Positions 10,301 to 18,241 of a DNA stretch of 64,000 nt are shown here, piece by piece; within the stretch, counting starts at the first letter, position 1, and each line of letters starts with the position of its first letter. Source of the stretch: PCC-7336 sp039817825 (GTDB lineage: Bacteria > Cyanobacteriota > Cyanobacteriia > Thermostichales > PCC-7336); NCBI GenBank assembly GCA_039817825.1, contig JBCBVA010000001.1, positions 103,476-167,475 on the forward strand, written 5' to 3'. Under the pieces are notes generated by a model that saw only the letters and a program-made list of their open reading frames with translations, ran no database searches and was not told where the DNA came from. A program made the position numbers and the translations under genes.

Positions 10301-10937
10301 AGTAGCTTATGGGTATTTTCCCTGCCAGGCGCAGGGCAATACGGTCAAGGTGTTCGACCCGGCTAGTTTCTCGGCGTTGGCTACTGATGGAGAGTCTGCC
10401 TGTGCGGGCGATCGCCCCACCTTCTCGGGAGGCGAAACCGAGATTGCCGCGATTGAATTCCCGCGCCAAAAAACCGATCGCCGTCGCTGTATTGCGGATT
10501 TCTACGCTCCGGCAGAGCAAAAGTTGGTGGATGCATTCCCCATTCAGGCGGTAACTGTGGGAGAGGAAGCGTCCATTCTCAGTCAAAAACTGTTTTCTGA
10601 AGATAAGTACACCGACTACCTCTATTTCTATGGCCTGACGAATGCTCTGGCCGAGGCGCTAGCCGAGTGGGCTCACGCTCGCATTCGCCGCGAGTTGGGA
10701 TTTGCGGCAGAAGACAGTGACGACATCCGTCGCATCCTGCATCAGAGCTATCGGGGTTCTCGCTATAGTTTTGGCTATCCGGCTTGCCCGAACATGGCCG
10801 ACCAGCATCACCTGCTGAAGCTGTTGGATTGCGATCGCATTGGTCTGATTATGGATGAGAGCGAGCAGCTACACCCGGAACAATCCACCACTGCCTTGGT
10901 GGCCTACCACCCGAAAGCTAAGTACTTCAACACATAG
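7365..10937 (+). CDS. metH: Cobalamin-dependent methionine synthase
   Basis: Transfers the methyl group of 5-methyltetrahydrofolate to homocysteine through methylcobalamin. All four modules are visible. The homocysteine domain (about 1-310) carries the zinc ligands C225 (GLNCATG) and C291/C292 (GGCCGTRP). The pterin domain (about 340-590) contains FLIIGERLNASG and LDVNVDYVGRDG. The B12 cap and binding domains have DVHDIGKN with the lower-ligand H732, then SGLLVKS and GGAAL. A C-terminal AdoMet reactivation domain (from about 920) includes YGYFPCQAQGN and RGSRYSFGYPACP. At 1190 aa it is full length. An acidic linker of about 50 residues (nt 9940-10080) before the reactivation domain looks expanded. 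I found no riboswitch in the short upstream gap. Confidence 0.97.
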   Translation: MTQSFLERLQDRVLVFDGATGTSLQAQNLTAEDFGGPDLEGCNEYLVFSKPEAVEKVHVGFLEAGADVIETDTFGGTSIVLAEYDIADRAYELNKTAAEIAKQAATHYSTADKPRYVAGSMGPGTKLPTLGHIDYDTMVEAYVEQAEGLYDGGVDLFIVETCQDVLQIKAALNGIEQVFAKKGQRLPLMVSITIEQQGTMLVGSEIGAALTILEPFAIDVLGLNCATGPDLMVEHIRYLSQHSPFHISCIPNAGLPENVGGEAFYKLTPDDLQKYLHRFVEEFGVSVIGGCCGTRPDHIQSLVETVENLKPAPRIPERIPASASIYSPQPYDQDNSFLIIGERLNASGSKKCRTLLNDEDWNGLISLAKNQVKEGAHVLDVNVDYVGRDGVKDMHELASRLVTSVTLPLMLDSTEWEKMEAGLKVAGGKCLLNSTNYEDGEERFYKVLELAKTYGAGVVVGTIDEEGMARTAQKKFEIAKRAYDAAIAYGLPPYEVFFDPLALPISTGIEEDRLNGKATVDAIRQIRDELPGCHILLGISNVSFGLNPAARIALNSMFLHETRDAGLDAAIVSASKILPLSRIKEEHQKVCLELIYDQRQFDGGVCIYDPLTELTTMFEGVSAKRDRTVDANLSLEEKLKQHIIDGERIGLDAVLAEALDKYPPLSIVNEYLLDGMKVVGELFGSGQMQLPFVLQSAETMKAAVAYLEPYMEKAEGSTKGKVAIATVKGDVHDIGKNLVDIILTNNGYTVYNLGIKQPVDNIIAAYEEHQVDCIAMSGLLVKSTAFMKENLSTFNEKGITVPVILGGAALTRKFVEKDCQSAYNGRVVYGRDAFSDLHFMDKLMAAKGEENWHDLQGFLDEEPVSNGHAAEIEDAEVETPSKPAEPEVIDTRRAEEIEPDIDRPLPPFWGSKVLSGTDIPWEEVFGYIDRQALIAGQWQIRKPREQSKEEFEHFLKTEIEPILEGWKRHIIEEDLLHPKVAYGYFPCQAQGNTVKVFDPASFSALATDGESACAGDRPTFSGGETEIAAIEFPRQKTDRRRCIADFYAPAEQKLVDAFPIQAVTVGEEASILSQKLFSEDKYTDYLYFYGLTNALAEALAEWAHARIRRELGFAAEDSDDIRRILHQSYRGSRYSFGYPACPNMADQHHLLKLLDCDRIGLIMDESEQLHPEQSTTALVAYHPKAKYFNT

Positions 10938-11166
10938 CTCAGTTACAGATTCAGTCATTTATCTGCAGACCCAGAGCAAACTCGCAATTGCTTATGACTG
11001 TCTGGCGTGGGCAGCTCCCGAGGCGATCGCAGCGTTGCATGGGCTCAAACTTAACGCAACCATCTGCCCAGATCCAGCTCCCTGGCTCTTTGCGAAAGGG
11101 AACGCCATAAACGCCACAACTGAATGATTAGCATCGCATCCAGAAGACCAGTAGAGGTGCAGTAGG

Positions 11167-11277
11167 ATGGTTCAAACGGTTCTGGGTACAGTGAAGCCTG
11201 TGGCGATAGAGTTTTGCAATCAGCAGCTTATTGTGTGTCCGAACCAAGCAATATATTTAGACTTACGGGTACTTTGA
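11167..11277 (+). CDS. Possible 36-aa ORF, unknown
   Basis: Starts MVQTVLGTVKPVAIEFCNQQ and ends LDLRVL, with an AGAGGTG purine stretch upstream. The first half faintly resembles the start of DUF2442 proteins, so it may be a decayed remnant. It stops 6 bp before the PspA-like gene and could be a leader ORF. Support is weak. Confidence 0.25.
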   Translation: MVQTVLGTVKPVAIEFCNQQLIVCPNQAIYLDLRVL

Positions 11278-11283
11278 GGCGGC

Positions 11284-11976
11284 ATGAAGAAGGCTGTCTA
11301 TTGGTTATTTGGAGACTGGGCTGGCGGTATTGTTGTTGGCAGTTGGAGCTGGCTGTGGGGCGTTGACAACGAAACAGACAACAGCGACCTGGATACCATT
11401 GCTGCGGCTAGCGAGTCGATCGCGGTCATGGAAGTCTCTGTGAAACGCCTAGTGGACGTTGTGTCTATGCAGCACGACGCTTACCAACGAGCCCGCCAGA
11501 AATACCTCCAAAAGCAGCGCGAATTCAAGAGCGCAGAGCAGCTCGCATTTGATGCTCAGCACAACGGTCAGGACTCAACAGCTCGATTGGCAATGGCAAA
11601 AGCCATCCAAATTGAGAAAATTCTGCCTGTCCTCAAAGGGCAGATGCAGCAGGCAGAAGAACTGTTAAATGGTTTCCAGACTCGGTTGGAGGAAGAACGA
11701 TTGGCGCTGGAAACCCATAAGGGTGAGCTGCAGAACATGAAAGACTTAACGGAAATTAGTGAGGTGCTTGCCGCTGTTAAGCAGGCCGGTCAGGGGCTGG
11801 CAGCTAGTGATGCCAAGGGGCGCTTTCAGGATATGTACTCCGAACTGGAAGAGCGCACCAAGACCGATATTTTGGCATCGGAGCTGTATCAAGATCCGGA
11901 GAATTTAGCGACGGCTAAGCTATCTCAATTGGAGCTTGATGAGGAGATTGCCCGGAGATTAGAGAATCGGAAGTAG
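11284..11976 (+). CDS. PspA/IM30-like coiled-coil protein
   Basis: A 230-aa protein. A short hydrophobic/aromatic N-terminus (residues 1-25, GGIVVGSWSWLWG) is followed by a long helical region (about 45-175) rich in Lys, Glu, Gln and Ala with heptad character. The pattern DSTARLAMAKAIQIEK followed by long Gln/Glu helices resembles the PspA/Vipp1 (ESCRT-III-like) membrane-remodelling family, but the N-terminal segment is not a typical PspA amphipathic helix. Known relatives protect or reshape membranes. It stands alone, with no psp-type partners nearby. I rate the family call as moderate and the function as open. Confidence 0.55.
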   Translation: MKKAVYWLFGDWAGGIVVGSWSWLWGVDNETDNSDLDTIAAASESIAVMEVSVKRLVDVVSMQHDAYQRARQKYLQKQREFKSAEQLAFDAQHNGQDSTARLAMAKAIQIEKILPVLKGQMQQAEELLNGFQTRLEEERLALETHKGELQNMKDLTEISEVLAAVKQAGQGLAASDAKGRFQDMYSELEERTKTDILASELYQDPENLATAKLSQLELDEEIARRLENRK

Positions 11977-12134
11977 GCATTACGCTGCAGTAAGTTCAAT
12001 CATGTCAGCCAGAATTCAATCGAGCAACGGGTGTACCATTCGCTAGATGCCAGTAACGACTCGACAAATAAAGGTGTCTTGGGCTGCGATCGCGAGTATT
12101 CTGCGGTGATTGAAGCCGACAACCACCCTTGCCT

Positions 12135-12761
12135 ATGATTGCGTTTTTAATGGGAGAACTCGCTGATGTTCAGGCGGGCGATCGCAGTTCGGTGACCCTG
12201 AATGTGGGAGGTGTGGGCTATCGTGCTACGGTACCTCAACGTGTTGCTAGAGAGATAGGGTCGATCGGAGAGTCCGTTCAGCTCTTTACCCATCTGGTAG
12301 TACGGGATACGGGGATGCTGCTGTACGGATTTGGGAGCGCCGCCGAACGGGAGCTATTTGTCGAACTGATTAAAGTGTCGGGGGTGGGGCCTTCGCTGGC
12401 GATCGCCCTACTGGGCACCCTCACCCTGACCGAACTGGTACAGGCGGTCGTAACGGAAAACGTTCGGATTCTGAGTTTGACTCCTGGCGTGGGTAAAAAG
12501 ACTGCTCAGAGGCTGGTACTGGAGTTGAAATCAAGACTAGCAGAATGGCGCACTACCGGTGATGACGTACCGGTTGCTGCTGGGGGACCACCATCGTCGA
12601 TTTACAGCGAGGTGGAAATTGCCCTATTGGCGTTGGGGTACAGCTCGGCGGAAACGGTGCGGGCATTGCAAGCGATCGGCCAGCAAGAGGGCGATCGCCT
12701 GGGACAATCGGTGGAGGACTGGTTGCGGAGCGCAATTGCCTACCTCAGCCAGCAAGAGTAG
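12135..12761 (+). CDS. ruvA: Holliday junction branch-migration protein RuvA
   Basis: Tetrameric DNA-binding subunit of RuvAB, which holds four-way junctions for the RuvB motor. The N-terminal OB fold starts at MIAFLMGELADV. The two helix-hairpin-helix motifs are the VSGVGPSLAIALL and TPGVGKKTAQRLVLELK segments, followed by a flexible linker and the small RuvB-binding C-terminal domain (SEVEIALLALGYSSAE). I prefer the ATG at 12135 (208 aa) over a TTG six bases upstream because it matches the family's N-terminus. The C-terminus is complete. ruvB is not in the window, which is common in cyanobacteria. Confidence 0.96.
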   Translation: MIAFLMGELADVQAGDRSSVTLNVGGVGYRATVPQRVAREIGSIGESVQLFTHLVVRDTGMLLYGFGSAAERELFVELIKVSGVGPSLAIALLGTLTLTELVQAVVTENVRILSLTPGVGKKTAQRLVLELKSRLAEWRTTGDDVPVAAGGPPSSIYSEVEIALLALGYSSAETVRALQAIGQQEGDRLGQSVEDWLRSAIAYLSQQE

Positions 12762-12868
12762 TGGGTTTTGGTTGATTCGGCTGGCATCGGCGCATGCCAT
12801 TGAATAGTCGACTCTGCAGCCAGCCCGAAAAATTTACTCTCCACCATTGCACCGACAACATTCGTTTC

Positions 12869-13501
12869 ATGACCGATTTGTCTGTACTGCCCGACTCATG
12901 TCGCCGCGTAGGAATTTTTGGAGGAACGTTTAACCCCGTTCATTGCGGCCACGTAGCTGTTGCCCAGCGCTCCCTGCAGCAATGCCATCTGGATGCGGTG
13001 CTGTGGATACCTGCAGGACTGCCTCCGCACAAACCTCTGGCATCTGGTGCGAGCAATTCCGACCGGCTAGAGATGGTGAAGTTGGCGATGGCTAACTTTA
13101 TACAGTTTTATTGGTCGGATGTAGAACTACGGAGATCGGGACGCTCGTTTGCGATCGATACCATCGCCCAATGTAAAGCAAATTACCCCTGGGTTCGGGA
13201 ATGGAGCTGGATTATTGGCGCCGATGCGATCGCGGACTTACCCACCTGGCATCGCGCCGCCGAGGTGGCTGGCTGCTGTCATTGGATCGTCGCCCCTCGT
13301 CCCGACACCTCTAGCGATAACCTATTGGAAGCGTTGCAAAAACAACTCCCCGCTCTGCAAGCCACATGGCTAACGGACGTGGAATGGGCCGTCTCATCGT
13401 CAGAGATTCGTCAGCGATTGAGCCAAGGACAGGCGATCGCCGATCTGGTTCCCGAGGCAGTCAGTACCTACCTCCTAGAGAAGCATCTTTATACCAAGTG
13501 A
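12869..13501 (+). CDS. nadD: Nicotinate-nucleotide adenylyltransferase
   Basis: Makes nicotinic acid adenine dinucleotide from NaMN and ATP in NAD biosynthesis. The nucleotidyltransferase core is clear: GIFGGTFNPVHCGH near the N-terminus, WIPAGLPPHK, WIIGADAI, and SSSEIRQRLSQG (the ISSTxIR-type motif) near the end. The ATG at 12869 gives 210 aa, matching the family; an upstream in-frame ATG at 12794 would add 25 residues unlike the family. It lies about 110 bp after ruvA on the same strand. Confidence 0.93.
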   Translation: MTDLSVLPDSCRRVGIFGGTFNPVHCGHVAVAQRSLQQCHLDAVLWIPAGLPPHKPLASGASNSDRLEMVKLAMANFIQFYWSDVELRRSGRSFAIDTIAQCKANYPWVREWSWIIGADAIADLPTWHRAAEVAGCCHWIVAPRPDTSSDNLLEALQKQLPALQATWLTDVEWAVSSSEIRQRLSQGQAIADLVPEAVSTYLLEKHLYTK

Positions 13502-13619
13502 AGGGCGCATAAAGACAAATATGAAATTCCTATGTGTCGGATGTTATTTTTTGTGTGAAGTTTAGGTAAAGTATGAGTGATGAATAAAACCCTTTCGGGC
13601 AAGAGCGGAGTTTGGTGAC

Positions 13620-13751
13620 ATGGAAAAGCTTTTTTGGTGTGTGATTTCTGGCGTTGTGGTTCTGTCTTGGCAAGTTCACACCGGTAACGTGAGCCTGGAT
13701 GTGAATGCAGAGCCAGTTAGTCCGGCAACCACTCACGTTACAGTTCAGTAG
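13620..13751 (+). CDS. Small ORF, 43 aa, possible exported or membrane peptide
   Basis: ATG preceded by GGAG at about -10. The peptide starts MEKLFWCVISGVVVLSWQV, a hydrophobic N-terminal segment that could be a signal peptide or membrane helix, and continues into a short polar tail ending VTVQ. A strong terminator lies 150 bp downstream (13898-13926), consistent with a short transcript. There is no recognisable family. It may be real, but composition alone cannot prove it. Confidence 0.4.
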   Translation: MEKLFWCVISGVVVLSWQVHTGNVSLDVNAEPVSPATTHVTVQ

Positions 13752-13897
13752 GCTCATCATCTACGTTTGATTGAGGTTGTCAGTCAGGCATAGTAGAGCT
13801 GGATTTTTCGATGAATCCGCCAGATTGACAGTCCTCTAAGTTCGAACAGGCATTGTGTCCGACAACCATCCTTACGATTAGCGTCCACCACTATCGT

Positions 13898-13926
13898 GCC
13901 AGGCGAGAACAGCCTGGCTTTTTTTT
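13898..13926 (+). terminator. Rho-independent terminator
   Basis: Stem GCCAGGC / GCCTGGC with loop GAGAACA, directly followed by eight T residues. This is the cleanest plus-strand intrinsic terminator in the window. It ends the transcript of the small ORF at 13620, or of nadD. Confidence 0.85.
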
Positions 13927-14145
13927 GCCCAGGTTTTCGTATTTTGAGAGCCACAGCGTTTGGGGGCAAAGTGGTCTGATACAGGCGATACGAAAAAGGG
14001 CACTTTTTGCCGTAATTGTGCTGGTTCGGGTCAGTAGCGATTGGGGGGTGTGGGCTGGGTAAGCTAGATGTAGCCTTGCTTATAGACGAAATGACCGAGC
14101 GGTCTCTCTGAGTAGCGGTTTAGTTTTGCTTAGGAATCAATATCA

Positions 14146-15732
14146 ATGGCTACCCGTAAAGGGCCTCCCCCAATTGTGTTTATTGCGGCAGGTCTGGGTG
14201 TAATCGGCGGCTTATATTACTACGGCCGAGACTTCATCAAGCGCAGTCCCAATCCAGCAACACCCACAGCGCAAAGTACGTCAGCACCGTCGAATGTTTC
14301 CACCGTAGATGGGACGCCGCTGACACTGTTGGGGGATACGTTTAGCGGATACAGTACGTTTCGCAATAGCGAATTTTTAGACACGCTGGGCGATCGCGAC
14401 ATTGCCCTCAGCTATCGAGATGAGTTTGTGCAGGCGACTCGGGCCGAGCAGCTCAGTAACGGGCAAGCGGATCTGATTGTGACCACGCTCGACCAAGTGT
14501 TGCGCCATCAACCGGACGGTCAAATTATCGGGCTGTTGGATAGAACGGTTGGGGCTGATGCCGTTGTTCTGAACACTCCGCGCTTTTCTAGCCTCAGATC
14601 CTTGAATGATTTAGACGCGTTGGTGGAGCAGTCGAGCACTAGCGGCCAACCCCTCAGCATTGTGTACGCTGCTGATACGCCCAGCGAGTATTTGGCACGG
14701 GTGTTGGATATTCGGTTTGAAAGCTTTAACCTGTCTAACTTCGAGCTAATTGAAGTGGCGGAGGCTTCAGAAGCCTGGGACTTGTTGCAACAGCCAAATA
14801 ACACGATTGCGATCGCCGTGTTGTGGGAACCGTTTGTTACGCGGGCGGAGCGTGAAGGGTACACGGTAGTGTTGTCCAGTGAGGATGCTCCGAACGCCAT
14901 TTTGGATGTGATTGTGGCGTCTGACCGGGTGATCGCCAATCATTCCGGCGACCTGAGTGACTTGCTCAGTGCTTACTACCGCCGAATTGATTCGAACTTG
15001 CGGGATAGCGGGCAACTGCGGCAGCAGATTCAAGAGGACGGTGGTCTCTCCCAGACGGAAGCCAGTGCAGTGATGCAAGGGATTGATTTCTTCACGTCGG
15101 TGGAGGCCGATCGCTGGATGTCGGATGGTACGCTCAGTCGTCGGATTAGTTCGACGGCGGCTGTGCTGGTGCTGTCCGGTCAGATGGATACTGTGCCTGA
15201 CAATCCCGAGGCGTTATATTCCGCTCAATTTTTGTCGGATTCGGTGGCCAATACCGAGACGCTGATTTCCCTAATCGAAGCAGACAACCCTGAGTTGGCT
15301 CAGTTGTTGGCGGGGACGGTCAGTACTACTACTAGTTCCGCGCCAGCGGTGAGTACGGCATCGCTGCAATCTGCCCCGACGATCGGCAATTTGCAGGTAC
15401 GGGGAGAGGTTCAGTTCGCGACAGGCTCAGCTCAATTGACTCCGGTGGGTCGCCAAACGTTGGATAGCTTGGCGGAGGAGATGAAGGAGTTTAATCCACA
15501 AACGGTGGCGGTGCGGGCGATCGGGCATACGTCGCGTACGGGATCTGCGGACTTGAATGTGAGGTTGAGCGAACAGCGGGCAGAAACGGTGGTGAACTAT
15601 CTCAAGTCGTTGGGAGTGAACCACAACATGCTGGCGGAAGGGCGCGGTTTTAACGAGCCTCTCGCCAATGTTGCTCCAGCAGATGCTCGCAATCAGCGGA
15701 CAGAGATTCGTCTGGTGCGACTGCAGTCTTAA
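14146..15732 (+). CDS. Substrate-binding-like / OmpA-domain fusion protein
   Basis: A 528-aa protein. Residues about 7-25 are a hydrophobic helix (IVFIAAGLGVIGGLYYYG) that probably anchors it in the inner membrane. Residues about 50-330 resemble a periplasmic substrate-binding fold of the phosphate/NitT type (TLLGDTFSGYSTF, QADLIVTTLDQVL, AVLWEPFVTRA). A Ser/Thr-rich linker leads to an OmpA peptidoglycan-binding domain (about 415-528) with VQFATGSAQLTPVG, GHTSRTGSADLN and NQRTEIRLV. The domain order suggests a solute sensor or scaffold tied to peptidoglycan rather than a transporter subunit, as no permease or ATPase is nearby. The ATG at 14146 is preceded by GGAATC. Confidence 0.75.
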   Translation: MATRKGPPPIVFIAAGLGVIGGLYYYGRDFIKRSPNPATPTAQSTSAPSNVSTVDGTPLTLLGDTFSGYSTFRNSEFLDTLGDRDIALSYRDEFVQATRAEQLSNGQADLIVTTLDQVLRHQPDGQIIGLLDRTVGADAVVLNTPRFSSLRSLNDLDALVEQSSTSGQPLSIVYAADTPSEYLARVLDIRFESFNLSNFELIEVAEASEAWDLLQQPNNTIAIAVLWEPFVTRAEREGYTVVLSSEDAPNAILDVIVASDRVIANHSGDLSDLLSAYYRRIDSNLRDSGQLRQQIQEDGGLSQTEASAVMQGIDFFTSVEADRWMSDGTLSRRISSTAAVLVLSGQMDTVPDNPEALYSAQFLSDSVANTETLISLIEADNPELAQLLAGTVSTTTSSAPAVSTASLQSAPTIGNLQVRGEVQFATGSAQLTPVGRQTLDSLAEEMKEFNPQTVAVRAIGHTSRTGSADLNVRLSEQRAETVVNYLKSLGVNHNMLAEGRGFNEPLANVAPADARNQRTEIRLVRLQS

Positions 15733-15845
15733 GAGCAATTTTCTGTTCTGGGTGGGGGGGTCGCTAGCTGGAGATCTTCCCAGGCTGGAGAACTTGAACG
15801 AAGGTAATGATGAGGGGACTATTGATGGCTCCCGTCTTTACTGCG

Positions 15846-16379
15846 TCAAGATTTCGGAGGATGAGTGCGGCGGTAGGTTTCAAACCGATAACCGTCATAT
15901 TTTTCGCAGGCAACTCGTTCGAATTCGGTACCGATCAGATGTTCGTAGGGAGGGAAAACGGTGTCTCCGGCATGGCTGGATTCCACGATGGTGAGTTCTA
16001 GCGTGTCGGTGAAGGGAAGAGCAGCTTCATAGAGAACGCTACCTCCAACGATAAAGACTTTTTCGCGATCGCCTGCTTGCTCCAATGCTTCAGTTACCGA
16101 TTGAGCGATGCTGAGTTGGTAGCCGTTGCTGGGGCACTGGGTTGCGGCCAGATCGTCTGCAAGCGATGTGGACACCACGATGTTGTGGCGACCGGGTAGA
16201 GGGCAGCGTTCTAAGTCTTGCTCCCAGGTGTGGCGACCCATAATCACCGTATGGCCTTTCGTCAGTTGCTTGAATCGCTCCATGTCGGCGGGGATGCGCC
16301 AGGGGACTTTGCCGTTGTTGCCAATGACGCGATCGCCTTCAGTCAGTGCGGCGATCTCGATAATTTCGGGGGGATGCAT
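15846..16379 (-). CDS. folA: Dihydrofolate reductase
   Basis: NADPH-dependent reduction of dihydrofolate to tetrahydrofolate. Signature elements are IAALTEGDRVIGNNGKVPW near the start, DMERFKQLT with the acidic active-site residue, HTVIMGRHTWE, VFIVGGSVLYEAALP and the C-terminal GYRFETYRR. I chose the ATG at 16379 (177 aa); an upstream in-frame start at 16424 would add 15 residues not seen in the family. It converges with the OmpA-domain gene and is divergent from the esterase gene at 16479, sharing a promoter region of about 100 bp. Its partners metH and folB are elsewhere in the window. Confidence 0.95.
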   Translation of the reverse strand: MHPPEIIEIAALTEGDRVIGNNGKVPWRIPADMERFKQLTKGHTVIMGRHTWEQDLERCPLPGRHNIVVSTSLADDLAATQCPSNGYQLSIAQSVTEALEQAGDREKVFIVGGSVLYEAALPFTDTLELTIVESSHAGDTVFPPYEHLIGTEFERVACEKYDGYRFETYRRTHPPKS

Positions 16380-16478
16380 GCTAATTCCAGCCAAGACCCT
16401 GCCTATGGTGCCACAGAGTGCCAAATTTCTGGGGCGGTATAGTGACGAAAGTTTTTCCGCTAGACTTGCTTGCTACTC

Positions 16479-17123
16479 ATGGCTGCTCAATTTGTTTACT
16501 TGCACGGTTTTGCCTCTGGCCCGATGTCTTCAAAAGGGGTGTTTCTCAAACAGAAACTAGAAGAGTTGGGGATTGAGCTGCAGGTGCCGGATTTTAATGA
16601 GGGGGGCTTTACTGATTTGACGGTGAGTCGGCAGATCGAGCAGGTGTGCGATCGCCTGTCGGATACTCCTGCTGTTTTGGTTGGTTCTAGTTTAGGAGGG
16701 CTGACGGCGGCGTGTGTGGCGGAGCGGATGCTGCAGGTGGAGCGGGTGGTGTTGCTAGCTCCGGCGTTTGGGTTTGCAAAGCGGTGGCAGAAGTCTTTGG
16801 GGGAGGTGGCGATCGCGGAGTGGAAAGAGCAGGGGGTGCGGCAGTTTTACCATTACGGGCAACGGCAGGAGTTACCGCTACGGTATGGGTTTGTGGAGGA
16901 TGCGATTGGGTATCGGGAAGAGGATTTACGGCGTCAGGTGCCGACGGTGATCGTTCATGGGCGAAAGGATGATGTGGTGCCGATTGAGGTGAGTCGGGAG
17001 TATGCGGGCGATCGCGATTGGGTGACGTTGCACGAGTTGGATAGCGATCATGCTTTGGGGGATGTTGAAAGTAAGGCTGCTATCTGGGACATTACGCGAT
17101 CGTTTTGCCAGTTGGAAGCTTGA
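16479..17123 (+). CDS. YqiA/UPF0227-like alpha/beta-hydrolase (esterase)
   Basis: A 214-aa alpha/beta-fold esterase. It opens MAAQFVYLHGFASGP (oxyanion-hole HGF), has the nucleophile elbow VGSSLGG (Ser71), a catalytic Asp in HGRKDDVVP, and a catalytic His in SDHAL. Size and motif spacing match the YqiA/YcfP group of small acyl-esterases. The substrate is unknown. The ATG at 16479 fits; an in-frame TTG nine bases upstream is less likely. Confidence 0.85.
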   Translation: MAAQFVYLHGFASGPMSSKGVFLKQKLEELGIELQVPDFNEGGFTDLTVSRQIEQVCDRLSDTPAVLVGSSLGGLTAACVAERMLQVERVVLLAPAFGFAKRWQKSLGEVAIAEWKEQGVRQFYHYGQRQELPLRYGFVEDAIGYREEDLRRQVPTVIVHGRKDDVVPIEVSREYAGDRDWVTLHELDSDHALGDVESKAAIWDITRSFCQLEA

Positions 17124-17280
17124 GATTGTGTATCGACGGCTTAACGAGCAGCTACACAAGCATCGCCTGCTGTCGAGAGTTCTGGAAGATGGGGGCCAGA
17201 CAATAGGGTTACGTCATAATGAATGTAGGTGATGCGTTCTGTTCGAGAGACGCTTGGGCTCAGGTTGCTGGTGAATCTAG

Positions 17281-17502
17281 ATGACAACCCTCACAGAAAT
17301 TGAAGCTGCGATTAAGCAGTTATCTCAAGACGACGCACGTAAGCTAGCTGATTGGTTGCAAAGCTACGTTGATGACGCTTGGGACAAGCAGATTGAAGAG
17401 GATTTAAAACTTGGCAAACTCGATAAGCTGATTTCACAAGCAGAAGCCGACATTGCTGCTGGTAACGTCAGAGAGTTGGATGAAGTCCTTCACAACAGCT
17501 GA
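17281..17502 (+). CDS. Antitoxin-like protein of a type II TA pair
   Basis: A 73-aa acidic, helical protein (starts MTTLTEIEAAIKQLSQDDAR, then KLADWLQSYVDDAW) like the short antitoxins paired with RelE/ParE toxins in cyanobacteria. Such antitoxins bind their toxin and repress their own promoter. The 3' end overlaps the start of a RelE-like reading frame at 17480 by 23 bp, the usual layout. That toxin frame is decayed, so this may be an orphan antitoxin. Confidence 0.65.
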   Translation: MTTLTEIEAAIKQLSQDDARKLADWLQSYVDDAWDKQIEEDLKLGKLDKLISQAEADIAAGNVRELDEVLHNS

Positions 17503-17620
17503 GTGCTGGGAACCTTACTGCTTCTTCCCACAAGTATCAGCTAATATTCGAAGCGAACTGAGTTTGAAAGTCCTGAGAAAATTAACTGAGCAGCAGAAGG
17601 TATTCTACCGACATTTATAG
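17480..17620 (+). pseudogene. RelE-like toxin remnant, 46 codons
   Basis: The frame starts MKSFTTAECWEPYCFFPQ. That matches the N-terminus typical of cyanobacterial RelE-type toxins (MKSxTTxEFWxxYxxLPxxV), which run to about 85-95 aa. Here the similarity fades after about 22 residues and the frame ends at 17620 without the catalytic core or the later strands. The overlap with the antitoxin gene supports its origin. The toxin is probably inactive. Confidence 0.55.
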
Positions 17621-18223
17621 ATTTGAAAAGTCATCAATATAGTACGCCCCATCATATTCATAACGATAAGGAGCGGAAGGTTTGGCTAAGCGCACAATTG
17701 TATTGATGTCCTGTGCAGGCGGACCACATTCACGCGATAGGAAATCTATAATTTCGGTAATTGCACAATGCTCAACCACAAGGTCAAATGCACGTGCAGG
17801 ACAATAACCATTGTCGGGCAAATATATCGCTAAATTAGTTCCCAGATGCTGTGTGAGGGAAAAGCAAAATTTTCGAAGTTCAGAAAGAGTAGACTCTGTT
17901 GTGAGGGCATATCCCCATCGAAGTGATGTCGCCAATTCAAACGATCTCCGACCAAAATCGACTTGCCATGCTTGTGGGCCATACAGCTCTAGAAATTGCT
18001 CGGCATTTCATAAGTCAACAGCATCTTTCTCTGGGGAAACTGCATAGGGTTTGAGAGAAGTTTTCCAATTGGTTGTCATCCACTCCCAATTGGTTCGCGA
18101 GTTGGGACGTGGAGTATAGACTTCGAATTCTTTCGACCAATTAAGGGCAAGAACTTGTGGAAGTGTTGAGAACTTCGACAAGTCACCATCGTGACCTACG
18201 ATCACATTAAATTCTATTGACAT
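17615..18223 (-). pseudogene. Unknown protein gene split by an in-frame TGA
   Basis: One frame running from the ATG at 18223 to the stop at 17615 encodes about 202 residues apart from a single TGA at 18010-18008. The upstream part is 71 codons (ends AVDL). After the TGA the frame continues NAEQFLELYGPQAWQVDF and stays open to the end. The continuity shows the two halves were one gene. I recognise no family; the protein is polar with many aromatic residues and no signal or membrane helix. It starts 18 bp after the stop of the gene at 18242, so the two belong to one leftward unit. The cause is a nonsense mutation or a sequencing error. Confidence 0.6.
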
Positions 18224-18241
18224 ATCGCGTAAGCAGAATGG

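Noticed and set aside
10855..11127. 90-codon frame overlapping the metH 3' end
   Set aside because: It overlaps conserved metH coding sequence in another frame and resembles nothing.
12794..12868. Longer N-terminus for nadD
   Set aside because: The 25 extra residues precede the conserved start region and do not look like the family.
18008..18010. TGA read as selenocysteine
   Set aside because: No selenocysteine insertion element was recognised and the context is not a redox motif; a nonsense change is simpler.
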